From: Bacteroidaceae bacterium
GTDB taxonomy: Bacteria > Bacteroidota > Bacteroidia > Bacteroidales > Bacteroidaceae
DNA length: 64,000 bases
Assembly (NCBI GenBank): GCA_017442855.1
Contig: JAFSPM010000045.1
Span: 186,001-250,000 of the forward strand
Reading direction: 5' to 3'
The notes under the pieces are model-generated. The model did no database searches. It worked only from the letters and a program-made list of their open reading frames with translations, and was not told where the DNA came from. The position numbers and the translations under genes were made by a program. Position 1 is the stretch's first letter. Each line of letters starts with the position of its first letter. Positions 52,232-62,084 of the stretch are shown here, in pieces.

Positions 52232-52789
52232 CTAACATCTCTCCTTTTGCAAATGCCAGAGGGTGTGGGTAAAGAGATTTTTTTGATTGATGCGGCGAAA
52301 GCCGAGGGAGGTGTAGAGTTGCTCGGCTTTGGGATTGTCAGTATCGACCAAAAGGCCGACGCGTTGATGCCCTTCGTTGAAAGCTTTCTCACATAAGGCT
52401 AGGATTAACGCTTTTCCGATGCCTTGATGACGGTAGGCGGGGAATACAGCCAAAGTATCTAGGTAGAATTCTCCGGCTTCAGTCTCGTTTTGTATCTGAG
52501 GCATGAATCCTGCCTGACTGTAGATATAGGCGAGGGTGGGTTGCCTAAGCTCTTGCAGTTGGGCGCCATCATAGCCTACAATAGCACCTGCAGCTTGTCC
52601 ATCTACCTCTGCTATTAGTGCATGACGATAGCTGTATTGCGACACTTCCATCTTGGCTAATGCTTCGATGATGGATACTCCATTTTCACCACAATATTGT
52701 CGCATCATATCTTCGCCAAAGCCCAGGCATATTACCTGGGCTATGACTGAAGCATCATTGTTTGTTGCTTTTCGGATTTTAATATCCAT
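52232..52789 (-). CDS. GNAT-family N-acetyltransferase
   Basis: A 185-residue acetyltransferase. The core is LDTLAVFPAYRHQGIGKALILALCEKAF (acetyl-CoA loop RHQGIGKA) followed by VGLLVDTDNPKAEQLYTSLGFRR, the usual motif B. It starts 5 nt after the GH3 stop codon, so it is in the same operon. Its substrate is unknown. It is not related closely to the GNAT at 4026. Confidence 0.87.
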   Translation of the reverse strand: MDIKIRKATNNDASVIAQVICLGFGEDMMRQYCGENGVSIIEALAKMEVSQYSYRHALIAEVDGQAAGAIVGYDGAQLQELRQPTLAYIYSQAGFMPQIQNETEAGEFYLDTLAVFPAYRHQGIGKALILALCEKAFNEGHQRVGLLVDTDNPKAEQLYTSLGFRRINQKNLFTHTLWHLQKERC

Positions 52790-52794
52790 TTTAG

Positions 52795-55347
52795 TTAAAA
52801 AGTATATGCGATGGCTTGCAGGTCGGCATCATCAGAGCTGCTGCCAACGAGCAAGGTGTATGCACCATTGAGCGGATGAACGGTATGAATGGTGTTGTCC
52901 CACCAGTTGAAGGTCTCGTCGGTGAGTGGGATAGTGACATTCACGGTCTGTCCTGCAGGGATGTTTACACGCTTAAAGCCGCGAAGGGTTTTCTGTGGAC
53001 CATTTTCCTCGTCGTTCTTCTTGACATAGAGCTGCACCACCTCGTCGCCCGTACGCTTGCCTGTATTGGTAACAGCCACTACCACATTCTTGCCTTCGAT
53101 GCGAGGAGTACCATATTGGAAGGTGGTATAGCTCAAGCCATAGCCAAACTGATAGAGGGGCTTTTCGGTCATAAAGCGATAGGTGCGTCCTTGCATGCTA
53201 TAGTCCTCGAAATCTGGCACCTGGTTGATGTTCTTGTAGAACGTAACAGGCAGACGGCCAGCAGGGTTATAGTCGCCATAGATAACATCGGCAATAGCAG
53301 TACCACCAGCCTGTCCGGGATACCACGCTTGAATAATGGCATCGCACGATTCGGTTTCTGGTACCATACCGATGGCTGAACCTGAGAAGTTGACATAAAC
53401 CACCTTCTTGCCGGCAGCCTTGAGTGCCTTGAGTAGATTACGCTGGATAGCAGGCAGTTCGATATCTGTACGGTCGCCGCCCTTGAAACCTTCGATAGCC
53501 ACAGGCATTTCCTCACCTTCGAGGCTTGGAGAAATACCACCTGCATAGATCACCACATCGGCTTTGGCTACTTGACTGATCACCCTTTGTGCATCAAATG
53601 CTTCATTCAGTCCGATGTCGAAGCTCAGCTTGCCAGCATAGGACATATATTGGTAAGTCAGTTCGATATCATAGTTCTTGCCTGCTTCCGTTTTGAGGGT
53701 GTAGAAAGCACTGAGGTTGTTGAGGTTGCCCACCTTCTTCTCCACTTCCTGGCCATTGATCTTCAGTACCACTGTGCCCAACGCACCAATGCGGAATTCC
53801 ACATCGGCTGTTTGCGTAGCATGGAAGGTTCCTTTATACACACAAGAGAAATCGTTTAATGGTACACCAGCTGCAAAGGCTGTGTTACCTTCGGTATAAT
53901 GCGACCAAGGGGTGGTTTCACGACCTTTTACGATGGAATTACCGGTGAAGTCCTTATTGTCCCAGTATTCTACCGCGAAGCCTTTGCCAGTAGCATCATA
54001 GCACTGGTTGAAAAGACTGGTGAATACTCGGTCGGAGGTAAGGTCACAACCCTGGGTGTAGATGAGCTTAGACTTTGGCAGGCGCTGTTGCAGGGCCTTG
54101 AGCAACGTGACGGTAGTAGCAGGTACACCATTGTAGTTGCCCCATTGCATCACTGAATCATTGGCGTTGGCACCAATAACAGCCACTGTGAGGTTCTTCT
54201 TCAAAGGTAGGATGTCGTTCTTGTTCTGCAACAAAACCATGCTCTGACGAGCCATATTCAATGCCAGTTGCTGGTGTTCCTTGCTGTTGAGCAGCGAGTT
54301 AGGCAGGTTGTCCCAAGGAGTGGTTTCGTCCATCTCACCCAGTTCGAAGCGAGCTTTGAGCAAGCGTTTCACACTCACGTCGATATCGCTCTCCTTGATC
54401 TCACCACGCTGCACAGCCAATACCAGATTTCTGTAGGCCGTACCACATTCGAGGTCGGTGCCTGTAAGCACAGCAGTAGCCGATGCTTCCGCAGCATCCA
54501 TACTGGTCTCGTGGTAGCCTTTACGATAGAAATCATCGATAGCGCCACAGTCGCTCACTACGATGCCTTGATAGTCCCATTCGTTGCGCAGAATCTGTAC
54601 TAACAAGCGGTTACTGCCGCAACAAGGATTACCTTCATAGCGGTTATAGGCACACATTACCTCTTTTACGTTTCCCTTGGTTACCAGGTCCTTGAAAGCG
54701 GGTAGGTAGGTTTCGTATAGGTAGCGAGGGTCGGTAAGGTCGGCATTATATACGTGACGGTTCCATTCAGGACCGCTGTGTACGGCAAAATGCTTGGCAC
54801 AAGCGTGCGCTTTATCATATTGTGAATCAACTGGTCCTTGCAAGCCTCGTACTACAGCTAAACCCATAGTGCCAGTGAGGTAAGGGTCTTCGCCGTAGGT
54901 TTCCTGTCCACGTCCCCAGCGAGGATCACGGAAGATGTTGATGTTAGGGGTCCAGAAGGTTAATCCCTGGTAACGATTAACACTGCCTGATTCCTTAGCC
55001 AAGCGATGCTTTACACGAATCTCGTCACTCACGGCAGTAAAAACCTCTTCAAGCAGCTCGTTGTTCCATGACGCAGCCATACCGATGGCTTGAGGAAATA
55101 CGGTGGCCAAACCATTACGACCTACACCATGCAAGGCTTCGTTCCACCAGTCATAGGGCTTGATGCCCAGACGGTCGATACCTTTTGAGGTGTTCTGCAT
55201 AAGCGTTACTTTCTCCTCGAGGTTAAGACGAAGTAGTAAATCTTCGGCACGCTCCTCTGGAGAAAGGGAAGGGTTCTGATAAGGCAGTTGGGCAAAGATG
55301 CTCATGCTACAAGCGAATACTGCCATAGTGATGATGTGTCTTTTCAT
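52795..55347 (-). CDS. GH3 glycosidase with PA14 insert (beta-xylosidase/beta-glucosidase)
   Basis: An exported 850-residue enzyme (signal MKRHIITMAVFACSMSIFAQ). The N-terminal barrel has VTLMQN, FWTPNINIFRDPRWGRGQETYGEDP and the nucleophile Asp in GIVVSDCGAIDDF. The C-terminal sandwich has MVLLQNKNDILPLKK. A PA14 domain (about 460-600) is inserted in it, and an FN3-like domain ends the protein. This layout is known from Prevotella xylosidases and glucosidases. The start at 55347 was chosen over 55452, which lacks a signal peptide. The enzyme probably trims xylo-oligosaccharides. Confidence 0.92.
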   Translation of the reverse strand: MKRHIITMAVFACSMSIFAQLPYQNPSLSPEERAEDLLLRLNLEEKVTLMQNTSKGIDRLGIKPYDWWNEALHGVGRNGLATVFPQAIGMAASWNNELLEEVFTAVSDEIRVKHRLAKESGSVNRYQGLTFWTPNINIFRDPRWGRGQETYGEDPYLTGTMGLAVVRGLQGPVDSQYDKAHACAKHFAVHSGPEWNRHVYNADLTDPRYLYETYLPAFKDLVTKGNVKEVMCAYNRYEGNPCCGSNRLLVQILRNEWDYQGIVVSDCGAIDDFYRKGYHETSMDAAEASATAVLTGTDLECGTAYRNLVLAVQRGEIKESDIDVSVKRLLKARFELGEMDETTPWDNLPNSLLNSKEHQQLALNMARQSMVLLQNKNDILPLKKNLTVAVIGANANDSVMQWGNYNGVPATTVTLLKALQQRLPKSKLIYTQGCDLTSDRVFTSLFNQCYDATGKGFAVEYWDNKDFTGNSIVKGRETTPWSHYTEGNTAFAAGVPLNDFSCVYKGTFHATQTADVEFRIGALGTVVLKINGQEVEKKVGNLNNLSAFYTLKTEAGKNYDIELTYQYMSYAGKLSFDIGLNEAFDAQRVISQVAKADVVIYAGGISPSLEGEEMPVAIEGFKGGDRTDIELPAIQRNLLKALKAAGKKVVYVNFSGSAIGMVPETESCDAIIQAWYPGQAGGTAIADVIYGDYNPAGRLPVTFYKNINQVPDFEDYSMQGRTYRFMTEKPLYQFGYGLSYTTFQYGTPRIEGKNVVVAVTNTGKRTGDEVVQLYVKKNDEENGPQKTLRGFKRVNIPAGQTVNVTIPLTDETFNWWDNTIHTVHPLNGAYTLLVGSSSDDADLQAIAYTF

Positions 55348-55379
55348 GGCATAAAGATTTTGTTTTGATATATTTTCTA

Positions 55380-55387
55380 CAAATATA
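55380..55387 (-). promoter_or_regulatory. -7 element of the GH3-GNAT operon
   Basis: TATATTTG on the minus strand, 33 nt before the chosen GH3 start, which it supports. Confidence 0.6.
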
Positions 55388-55398
55388 AAGCATTTTTT

Positions 55399-55429
55399 AT
55401 TGATATTCCTAAAAATATATTTAAATTTG
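55399..55429 (+). promoter_or_regulatory. Promoter of the DUF4011 helicase gene
   Basis: ATTG (55399-55402), 19 nt, TAAATTTG (55422-55429), 28 nt before the ATG. Confidence 0.5.
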
Positions 55430-55457
55430 AGGTGCTTAACGTGAAAACACACGAAAT

Positions 55458-58400
55458 ATGGATTATATATCTTCTTTTATGAATGGGCATAAAGGCGGTT
55501 TGCGACTGGATTATCTGCCTTGTGTGAACTACTCCATGTTACTTAATAAAGTGAATACCTGCACAATGTGTGAGGTGGAGAATCATGATGCTACCAACTG
55601 GCAAGCGGTGAAGGTGAGTGTGAGTGGTGAATTCATTACCCCTATAGTACGACATATTGATTATATAGAGGCTGGACAGCGTGCACAAATATCTGAATTA
55701 AAGATTGAACCGTTGCTTGATAAGTTGTTGAGTATGACAGAGATGGTAGATACTGTGTTTACCATCACTATCACTGCTGGAGAGGAGACGTTGTTGATAC
55801 AGGATTTCCCCATCAGCTTGATGGCGTTTGACCAGTGGACAGGTACCTCCGTTCGTCCTGAACTGTTGGCATCATTTGTGGTACCCAACCATCCGCTGAT
55901 ATCCAGTGTCATTGTGAAGGCATCGCAATATATGGAAAAATGGACGGGCTCGTCGGCAATGGATGAATACCAGACACAAGATCGCCACAGGGCTCGATTG
56001 CAGGTGGCTGCCATTTATGAAGCACTACGCGAACAGGCTTTGGTTTATGTGGCTCCACCAGCATCGTTCGAGCCTATGGGACAGCGGATAAGACTGGCCG
56101 ACAAGGTGCTTATGGAGAAGTTGGGTACTTGTTTGGATACTACCTTGCTCTACGCTTCCTGTTTGGAGGCAGTCGGCTTATTCCCCATACTGGTGCTGTT
56201 GAAAGGGCATGCATTCGTGGGGGCGTGGGTTACGGAAGATATTTATGCTCAGAATATTGGTGATGATGCATCGTTTTTGTTGAAGAAATGTGCCGATGGG
56301 GTGAACGATATCGTGCTGGTGGAAACAACCATGCTGACATCGACGATTAGTGTGGCTTTTGATGAAGCGGTGAAATCTGCAGTGTTGAAGCTGAAAGATG
56401 AAGACAATTTCCAGTTGTTTGTGGATGTGCATCGTTGTCGACTGAGTAATGTGAAGCCGTTGCCACAGCGTATTGAACTGAACGGTAAGTTGACGGTGGT
56501 GGAGAATGAAGGGGTGAAACATGAGAATGCCACAGAGAAGGTAGAGCGCTTGGATCACTATGCTTTGAAGATTGAGGAGGATAAGCAGACGGTGACCAAA
56601 CAGACGATATGGGAGCGAAAGCTGTTGGATTTCTCATTGCGCAACAATTTGATAAATGTTAAATTAGGCAAACGCATCATACCTTTTGTGTCGTTTGGCA
56701 TCGACCGTGTGGAAGATGAGTTGCAAGATGGAAAGAGTTTCTCTATGCAATCATTCTCGAAGGCACAGATAGAACCCACCGAGAGTGGTATGTATGACTC
56801 GTCGCTCCAAGTGGCCGATCTGGAGGCTCTGGCGAAGGATGAGTTGAAGAACAAACGCTTGATTTCGTTCTTGAGTGAGACGGAACTGAAGAACGCTGTG
56901 AAGTTTCTCTATCGTATGGCGCGTACGGCAATGGAAGAGAACGGTGCCAATTCGCTGTTCTTGGCGTTGGGACTGTTGAAATGGTATGAGAGCGAAAAGA
57001 GTGTGCAACCTCGTTATGCACCTATCTTGTTATTGCCCGTTGATCTGGTGCGCAAGGGTGGGGAAGCTGGCTATGTGATTCGTTCTCGTGATGAGGATAT
57101 GATATTGAATATCACCCTGATAGAGTTGTTGAAACAACAATTCCATATCAACCTCAAGGGCTTGAATCCGTTGCCTACCGATGAGCACGGAGTGGATGTA
57201 AAACAGGTGTTTGCCGCTTTGCGTCAGTACCTTAGCAATATGAAACGTTGGAATGTGTTGGAAGAAACCATGCTGGGCCTGTTCTCTTTCAATAAGTTTG
57301 TGATGTGGAATGATATACATACCAACGCTTCCAAGTTGAAGTCGAACCCCGTGATTGCCACCTTGATGGAGAATAAATTGAAATGGCAGGATACTTCGGC
57401 GGGTGTTGATTCGAGGTTATTGGATAAATCTATTAAGCCACAACGATATGCCATTCCGTTAGATGTGGACTCCTCCCAGTTGGAGGCAGTGATTGATTCG
57501 GGTGATGGAAAGAGCTTTATCTTGCATGGGCCTCCTGGAACGGGTAAGTCGCAGACCATTACCAACATGATAGCCAACGCTTTATATCAAGGCAAGCGGG
57601 TGTTGTTCGTGGCTGAGAAAATGGCCGCATTGGAAGTGGTACAGAAGCGACTCAAGAAAATTGGACTCGACCCGTTCTGCTTGGAGATGCACTCAAACAA
57701 GATGACGAAACAACACTTTCTGGCACAGATGCAGATGGCGTTGGATGCGGCACATATACAATCGCCCCAGGAGTTTGAGAGTGCGGCTAACCAGCTGTAC
57801 GAGCATCGTTTAAAGATGATAAGTAACATCGAGGCCTTGCACAAGGTGTTGCCTTCAGGATTATCGCTTTACGACTATATCATACGCTACCTGTCCATTA
57901 AATATGATGAGGAACTGCTGAATGATTTGCCCGACTTGAAGTTGGTGAATGTGGATAAACTGAACGAATGGGAGAACTATATACGCAGTTTGGATGCTGT
58001 ATTCCAGCTTACGGGGCATCCTTCAGATCATCCGTTGCGAGGACTGGAGCCTCATGATGCTCGTCTGGAAACCACTAATAGGGTGAAGGAAACCCTGCAG
58101 AAATACAGTGAGGCATATGCTGATCTCAAGAGAGCAAGTGAGTCGTTTGTGAAGAAGATATTTAACTCTGGCACAGACGATAGCATGGAGGAACTTGAAG
58201 GATTGATTAAATTTGTTACTGCCCTGGATAATTCCTATATCATGAATGGCAGTTTGATGAAGTTAGCAGCCGACCAAGACTTCAAGAAAGAGTTTGTTGA
58301 GGTGGTGACATCCGGCAGAAAGCGTGATTTGCTGAAGCAACAGTTGCAACGACAGTGTACTGACGGCATATTTGACATTCATCCCGAGAGTCTGTTGGAA

Positions 58401-61259
58401 GAATGGAAAAACATTCAGAAGAAATGGTTCTTGATAAGGTTCTTCTCTAAGCGTTCGTTCATGAATAAGATGATAGTGTATGATGCTCACTTAAAGCCAG
58501 AGGGTGTGGTGGAACTGCTGGAGAATGTGGACAGCTATCAGAAGAATGCCAAGAGAGTGGATGACTATCGTGATTTGCTTCAGGAGACTTTCGGACCGTT
58601 GGTAAGGAATGACCACCAGGACTGGACCAAGATAGAACAATCGTATAACGCTGCTCCACAGGTGATTCAGTTCATGGTGGACTTTGCCAATAAGCATGAT
58701 TTGAGTTATGCAACAGTAAGGGATATGTTCTTGGAAAAGACGGGTAGTGACCTGCCTATGTTTAAACAGCAATATGGAGGTGAGATGAAGGAACTGCTGA
58801 ATCTGAGTCTCTTACACAAACAGCAGAAATCAATGATGGCTACCTTTGCTATCATAACACTGCCTCAAGAACAGATCTCCACCAGTATTCCAAATACGTT
58901 GGATCGCTGGATACTGAACTATGACAAGGTGAAGAACTGGTGCCAGTGGGTAACACGTAAGCGTGAGTTGGAGGCCGAACACCTGCATTGTGTGTGCGAA
59001 TATATTGAAGAGGAACATAAGGATGGAACAGAAGCAGCTCAGGCCTTGCTCAAGGGCATTTATCATCAGCTCATTTTGATGAGGGTAGATAGCGATGAGC
59101 ATCTTCGAATGTTCAATGGACTAATTTTTAGTGAGCTGATTGACAAATACCGCAAAGAGACGGCTGCCTTCCAGGAACTCACGAAAAAGGAACTGTATTG
59201 TCGCCTGGCTGCCAATGTGCCGTCGCAGACAATGGAAGCTGCAGCTAACTCAGAGATGGGTATCTTAAAACGTAACATTGCCAATGGCGGACGAGGAACG
59301 ACCATCCGAAAAATTATTGACCAGATTCCTACCTTATTACCCCGACTTTGTCCGTGTATGTTGATGAGTCCTATTTCTGTGGCGCAATACATTGACCTTG
59401 ACAGAGATAAGTTTGATATTGTAGTATTTGACGAAGCTTCTCAGATGCCTACCAGTGAGGCTGTGGGTGCTATAGCCCGAGGTAAAGCGCTGGTGGTGGT
59501 GGGCGACCCAATGCAGATGCCGCCTACAAGCTTCTTTGCTACTTCTGCTGTAGATGAAGAAGAGGCGGAAATTGATGATATGGACAGCATCCTCGACGAC
59601 TGTATCACATTATCGGTTCCTTCGCGTTACCTCACTTGGCACTATCGTAGTAAGCATGAAAGTTTGATAGCTTTCAGTAACTCGCAGTATTACGATGGAC
59701 GACTCTATACCTTCCCATCTATCGATGATCGCTTGTCCAAAGTGTCGTTAGTGCAGATCGAGGGTACTTATGATAAAGGTCGTACACGAAGCAATCCTGC
59801 TGAAGCAAAGGAGATTGTGCAGGAGGTAATCAGACGCTTGTCTGACGAAAAACTGAGCAAATACAGCATAGGTATCGTTGCATTCAGTAAGGTGCAACAG
59901 AGTTTGATAGAAGACTATCTGGATGATGAGTTGGCCAAGCATCCTGATTTGGAGTTGAAGGCTAATCAAAGCGACGAACCTATCTTTATTAAGAACCTGG
60001 AGAATGTACAGGGCGACGAACGTGATGTGATTTTGTTCTCGGTGGGCTATGGACCCGACAAGAACGGACATGTGTCAATGAATTTCGGCCCATTGAATAA
60101 CGAAGGTGGTGAACGACGACTGAATGTGGCCGTATCGCGTGCAAGATATGAGATGATGGTGTTCTCTACCTTGAAGGCTGAGCAGATCGATCTGCGCCGT
60201 TCGAATGCCAAGGGTGTGGTAGGTTTGAAACGATTCCTTGAGTTTGCCGCTAAGGGTATGCAAGTATTGCCTACCGTCAGTACATCACAGTTGCAGGCAA
60301 GCGAAGTTATCAATGAGTTGGCCGATGCACTGAAGGAGCGTGGCTATCAGGTAGATAAGATGGTTGGTAAGTCGAACTTCCGCATTGATTTGGCGATTGT
60401 TGATCCTCGTGACCCAGATAAATATCTGATGGGTATCTTGACAGATGGATTGAGCTATTATAATACCAAGACCACCCGTGATCGTGAAATTTGTCAGCCA
60501 AACGTACTGCGTATGCTCAAATGGAACTATATGCGTGTATGGTCGGTTGATTGGTTCCAAGATAAAGAAGGGGTTTTGAAGATTATCATCGAAAAGATAT
60601 ATGACCTACTACATCCAGAGGAGGCTAAAAAGAAGAAAAACAATGAAGAACAAGCTGTCCAGTTGAAGTTGTTTAGCGTGGCTGATGAACCAATAGCTAA
60701 GGCTGTGAACATGCGCGAGAAAGTGTATAAAACGGCTTCGTTAAGGGCATCGACTGCTCAACCTGACATTGAACGTGTGGTAAGAAATGCTGCCAAAGTG
60801 AAAGAACAGCTGACACAGATAATCACAGTAGAACAGCCTGTTACTAACAATTATTTGTATAAGCGTATTGCCACTTTGTGGAATATGCAGCGTGTGACAC
60901 CCCGATTGCAGAGTTTGGTGGACTCACTGCTACCGAAATTCTATATGGACCCGATGAGTGATGGTAAGAACAATGTATATTGGATAGACAAGGTGGTGGC
61001 GTTCGATTATTCTTACTATCGTGTAGAGTCGAAACGAGATATTTCCGATGTGCCTGTGATAGAATTGATGAATGCTGCTCTCTATGCTGTAGAGCAACAG
61101 ATATCCATCCCCCGTGAAGACTTGAAGAAGGTGGTGGCCACACTATTGGGATTCAGTCGCAAGGGCTCTAATGTAGATTTGGCAGCAGAGAAGGCCATAA
61201 ACCAACTGGTGGGAACTGGTAAATTGAAGGAAGAGAATGGTAAACTATCAATAATTTAA
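55458..61259 (+). CDS. DUF4011-type superfamily 1 helicase with C-terminal nuclease domain (probable phage defence)
   Basis: A 1933-residue cytoplasmic protein. Residues about 220-255 look like a transglutaminase fold (LGTCLDTTLLYASCLEAVGL with Cys near 224, GHAFVGAW with His near 250). A DUF4011-type region (about 380-680, WERKLLDFSLRNNLINVKL) follows. The helicase has Walker A GPPGTGKS (about 691), Walker B VVFDEASQMP (about 1322) and motif VI LNVAVSRARYEMMVF. A Vsr/MTES_1575-like nuclease occupies about 1610-1710 (SNFRIDLAIVDP, GILTDGLSYY), and a DUF3320-like winged end closes the protein. Proteins of this architecture have, to my memory, been linked to phage defence (Hhe type). It is a single-gene unit with its own promoter. 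Confidence 0.85.
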   Translation: MDYISSFMNGHKGGLRLDYLPCVNYSMLLNKVNTCTMCEVENHDATNWQAVKVSVSGEFITPIVRHIDYIEAGQRAQISELKIEPLLDKLLSMTEMVDTVFTITITAGEETLLIQDFPISLMAFDQWTGTSVRPELLASFVVPNHPLISSVIVKASQYMEKWTGSSAMDEYQTQDRHRARLQVAAIYEALREQALVYVAPPASFEPMGQRIRLADKVLMEKLGTCLDTTLLYASCLEAVGLFPILVLLKGHAFVGAWVTEDIYAQNIGDDASFLLKKCADGVNDIVLVETTMLTSTISVAFDEAVKSAVLKLKDEDNFQLFVDVHRCRLSNVKPLPQRIELNGKLTVVENEGVKHENATEKVERLDHYALKIEEDKQTVTKQTIWERKLLDFSLRNNLINVKLGKRIIPFVSFGIDRVEDELQDGKSFSMQSFSKAQIEPTESGMYDSSLQVADLEALAKDELKNKRLISFLSETELKNAVKFLYRMARTAMEENGANSLFLALGLLKWYESEKSVQPRYAPILLLPVDLVRKGGEAGYVIRSRDEDMILNITLIELLKQQFHINLKGLNPLPTDEHGVDVKQVFAALRQYLSNMKRWNVLEETMLGLFSFNKFVMWNDIHTNASKLKSNPVIATLMENKLKWQDTSAGVDSRLLDKSIKPQRYAIPLDVDSSQLEAVIDSGDGKSFILHGPPGTGKSQTITNMIANALYQGKRVLFVAEKMAALEVVQKRLKKIGLDPFCLEMHSNKMTKQHFLAQMQMALDAAHIQSPQEFESAANQLYEHRLKMISNIEALHKVLPSGLSLYDYIIRYLSIKYDEELLNDLPDLKLVNVDKLNEWENYIRSLDAVFQLTGHPSDHPLRGLEPHDARLETTNRVKETLQKYSEAYADLKRASESFVKKIFNSGTDDSMEELEGLIKFVTALDNSYIMNGSLMKLAADQDFKKEFVEVVTSGRKRDLLKQQLQRQCTDGIFDIHPESLLEEWKNIQKKWFLIRFFSKRSFMNKMIVYDAHLKPEGVVELLENVDSYQKNAKRVDDYRDLLQETFGPLVRNDHQDWTKIEQSYNAAPQVIQFMVDFANKHDLSYATVRDMFLEKTGSDLPMFKQQYGGEMKELLNLSLLHKQQKSMMATFAIITLPQEQISTSIPNTLDRWILNYDKVKNWCQWVTRKRELEAEHLHCVCEYIEEEHKDGTEAAQALLKGIYHQLILMRVDSDEHLRMFNGLIFSELIDKYRKETAAFQELTKKELYCRLAANVPSQTMEAAANSEMGILKRNIANGGRGTTIRKIIDQIPTLLPRLCPCMLMSPISVAQYIDLDRDKFDIVVFDEASQMPTSEAVGAIARGKALVVVGDPMQMPPTSFFATSAVDEEEAEIDDMDSILDDCITLSVPSRYLTWHYRSKHESLIAFSNSQYYDGRLYTFPSIDDRLSKVSLVQIEGTYDKGRTRSNPAEAKEIVQEVIRRLSDEKLSKYSIGIVAFSKVQQSLIEDYLDDELAKHPDLELKANQSDEPIFIKNLENVQGDERDVILFSVGYGPDKNGHVSMNFGPLNNEGGERRLNVAVSRARYEMMVFSTLKAEQIDLRRSNAKGVVGLKRFLEFAAKGMQVLPTVSTSQLQASEVINELADALKERGYQVDKMVGKSNFRIDLAIVDPRDPDKYLMGILTDGLSYYNTKTTRDREICQPNVLRMLKWNYMRVWSVDWFQDKEGVLKIIIEKIYDLLHPEEAKKKKNNEEQAVQLKLFSVADEPIAKAVNMREKVYKTASLRASTAQPDIERVVRNAAKVKEQLTQIITVEQPVTNNYLYKRIATLWNMQRVTPRLQSLVDSLLPKFYMDPMSDGKNNVYWIDKVVAFDYSYYRVESKRDISDVPVIELMNAALYAVEQQISIPREDLKKVVATLLGFSRKGSNVDLAAEKAINQLVGTGKLKEENGKLSII

Positions 61260-61273
61260 AAAGTTAAAATTAG

Positions 61274-62011
61274 ATGAAAAAATTAATCATGATGGCGTTG
61301 ACATTAACTATCGCAATGACGGTATCAGCGCAAGACTACAAGGTGGAAACCTTTAAGACAAAGAGTGGCAAAAATGTAAATATCACTTTGATTAAACATG
61401 CCACTATGGCCATAGATTTTGATGGCTATGTGATTCATGTGGATGCTGTGCCTAATTATGGCACTGATTACACCAAGTTCCCGAAAGGTGATTTGGTGTT
61501 GGTGACACATGAGCATGGTGATCATTTCAATCCGCAGACCATTGAGTTAATTAGCAAGCCCAACAACTTGTTGTTTATGAACCAGCGTTGCTTCGACCAG
61601 ATGCAGAAAGGTATGGTGCTTCGTAATGGTGAGTCCCGCAAGATTACAAAGGATATTTCTATGAAGGTGGTACCGGCTTATAACACGACACCAGATCATT
61701 TGCAGTTCCACCCTAAAGGCGTTGGCAACGGTTATTTGCTGAATATTGATGGTCTGAAGATCTATATTGCTGGCGATACTGAAGACATACCTGAGATGTC
61801 GAATCTGAAAGATGAGGAGATTGATGTGGCATTCATCCCTGTGAATCAGCCTTATACCATGACTGTTGATCAAGCTATCCGTGCTGCTTGGATGATTCAG
61901 CCTAAGGTGTTGATTCCTTATCACTTTGGTCAGACAGATGTGGCGCCTATCAAGCAGCGTTTAGATGCTGATAATTCGGGTATAGATGTTTGGCTGAGAG
62001 ATATGCAGTAA
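61274..62011 (+). CDS. Exported MBL-fold metal-dependent hydrolase
   Basis: A 245-residue protein with signal peptide MKKLIMMALTLTIAMTVSAQ. The metallo-beta-lactamase motif is THEHGDHFNP (H79, H81, D83, H84). IYIAGDTEDIPEMSNL supplies the bridging aspartate, and the C-terminal ligand is in PYHFGQTD. This is the UlaG-like branch of the fold. The substrate is unknown. It lies 14 nt after the helicase gene and may be read from it, but a functional link is doubtful. Confidence 0.88.
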   Translation: MKKLIMMALTLTIAMTVSAQDYKVETFKTKSGKNVNITLIKHATMAIDFDGYVIHVDAVPNYGTDYTKFPKGDLVLVTHEHGDHFNPQTIELISKPNNLLFMNQRCFDQMQKGMVLRNGESRKITKDISMKVVPAYNTTPDHLQFHPKGVGNGYLLNIDGLKIYIAGDTEDIPEMSNLKDEEIDVAFIPVNQPYTMTVDQAIRAAWMIQPKVLIPYHFGQTDVAPIKQRLDADNSGIDVWLRDMQ

Positions 62012-62028
62012 TTTTCCTCTTTCTGGAT

Positions 62029-62067
62029 AACAATAATGGCAGGCCCAGAAGGTCTGCCATTATTGTT
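62029..62067. terminator. Bidirectional terminator between MBL hydrolase and DMT transporter genes
   Basis: AACAATAATGGCAG pairs perfectly with CTGCCATTATTGTT around an 11-nt loop. It sits between convergent genes. Confidence 0.85.
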
Positions 62068-62084
62068 TATGGGGAGATGATATG

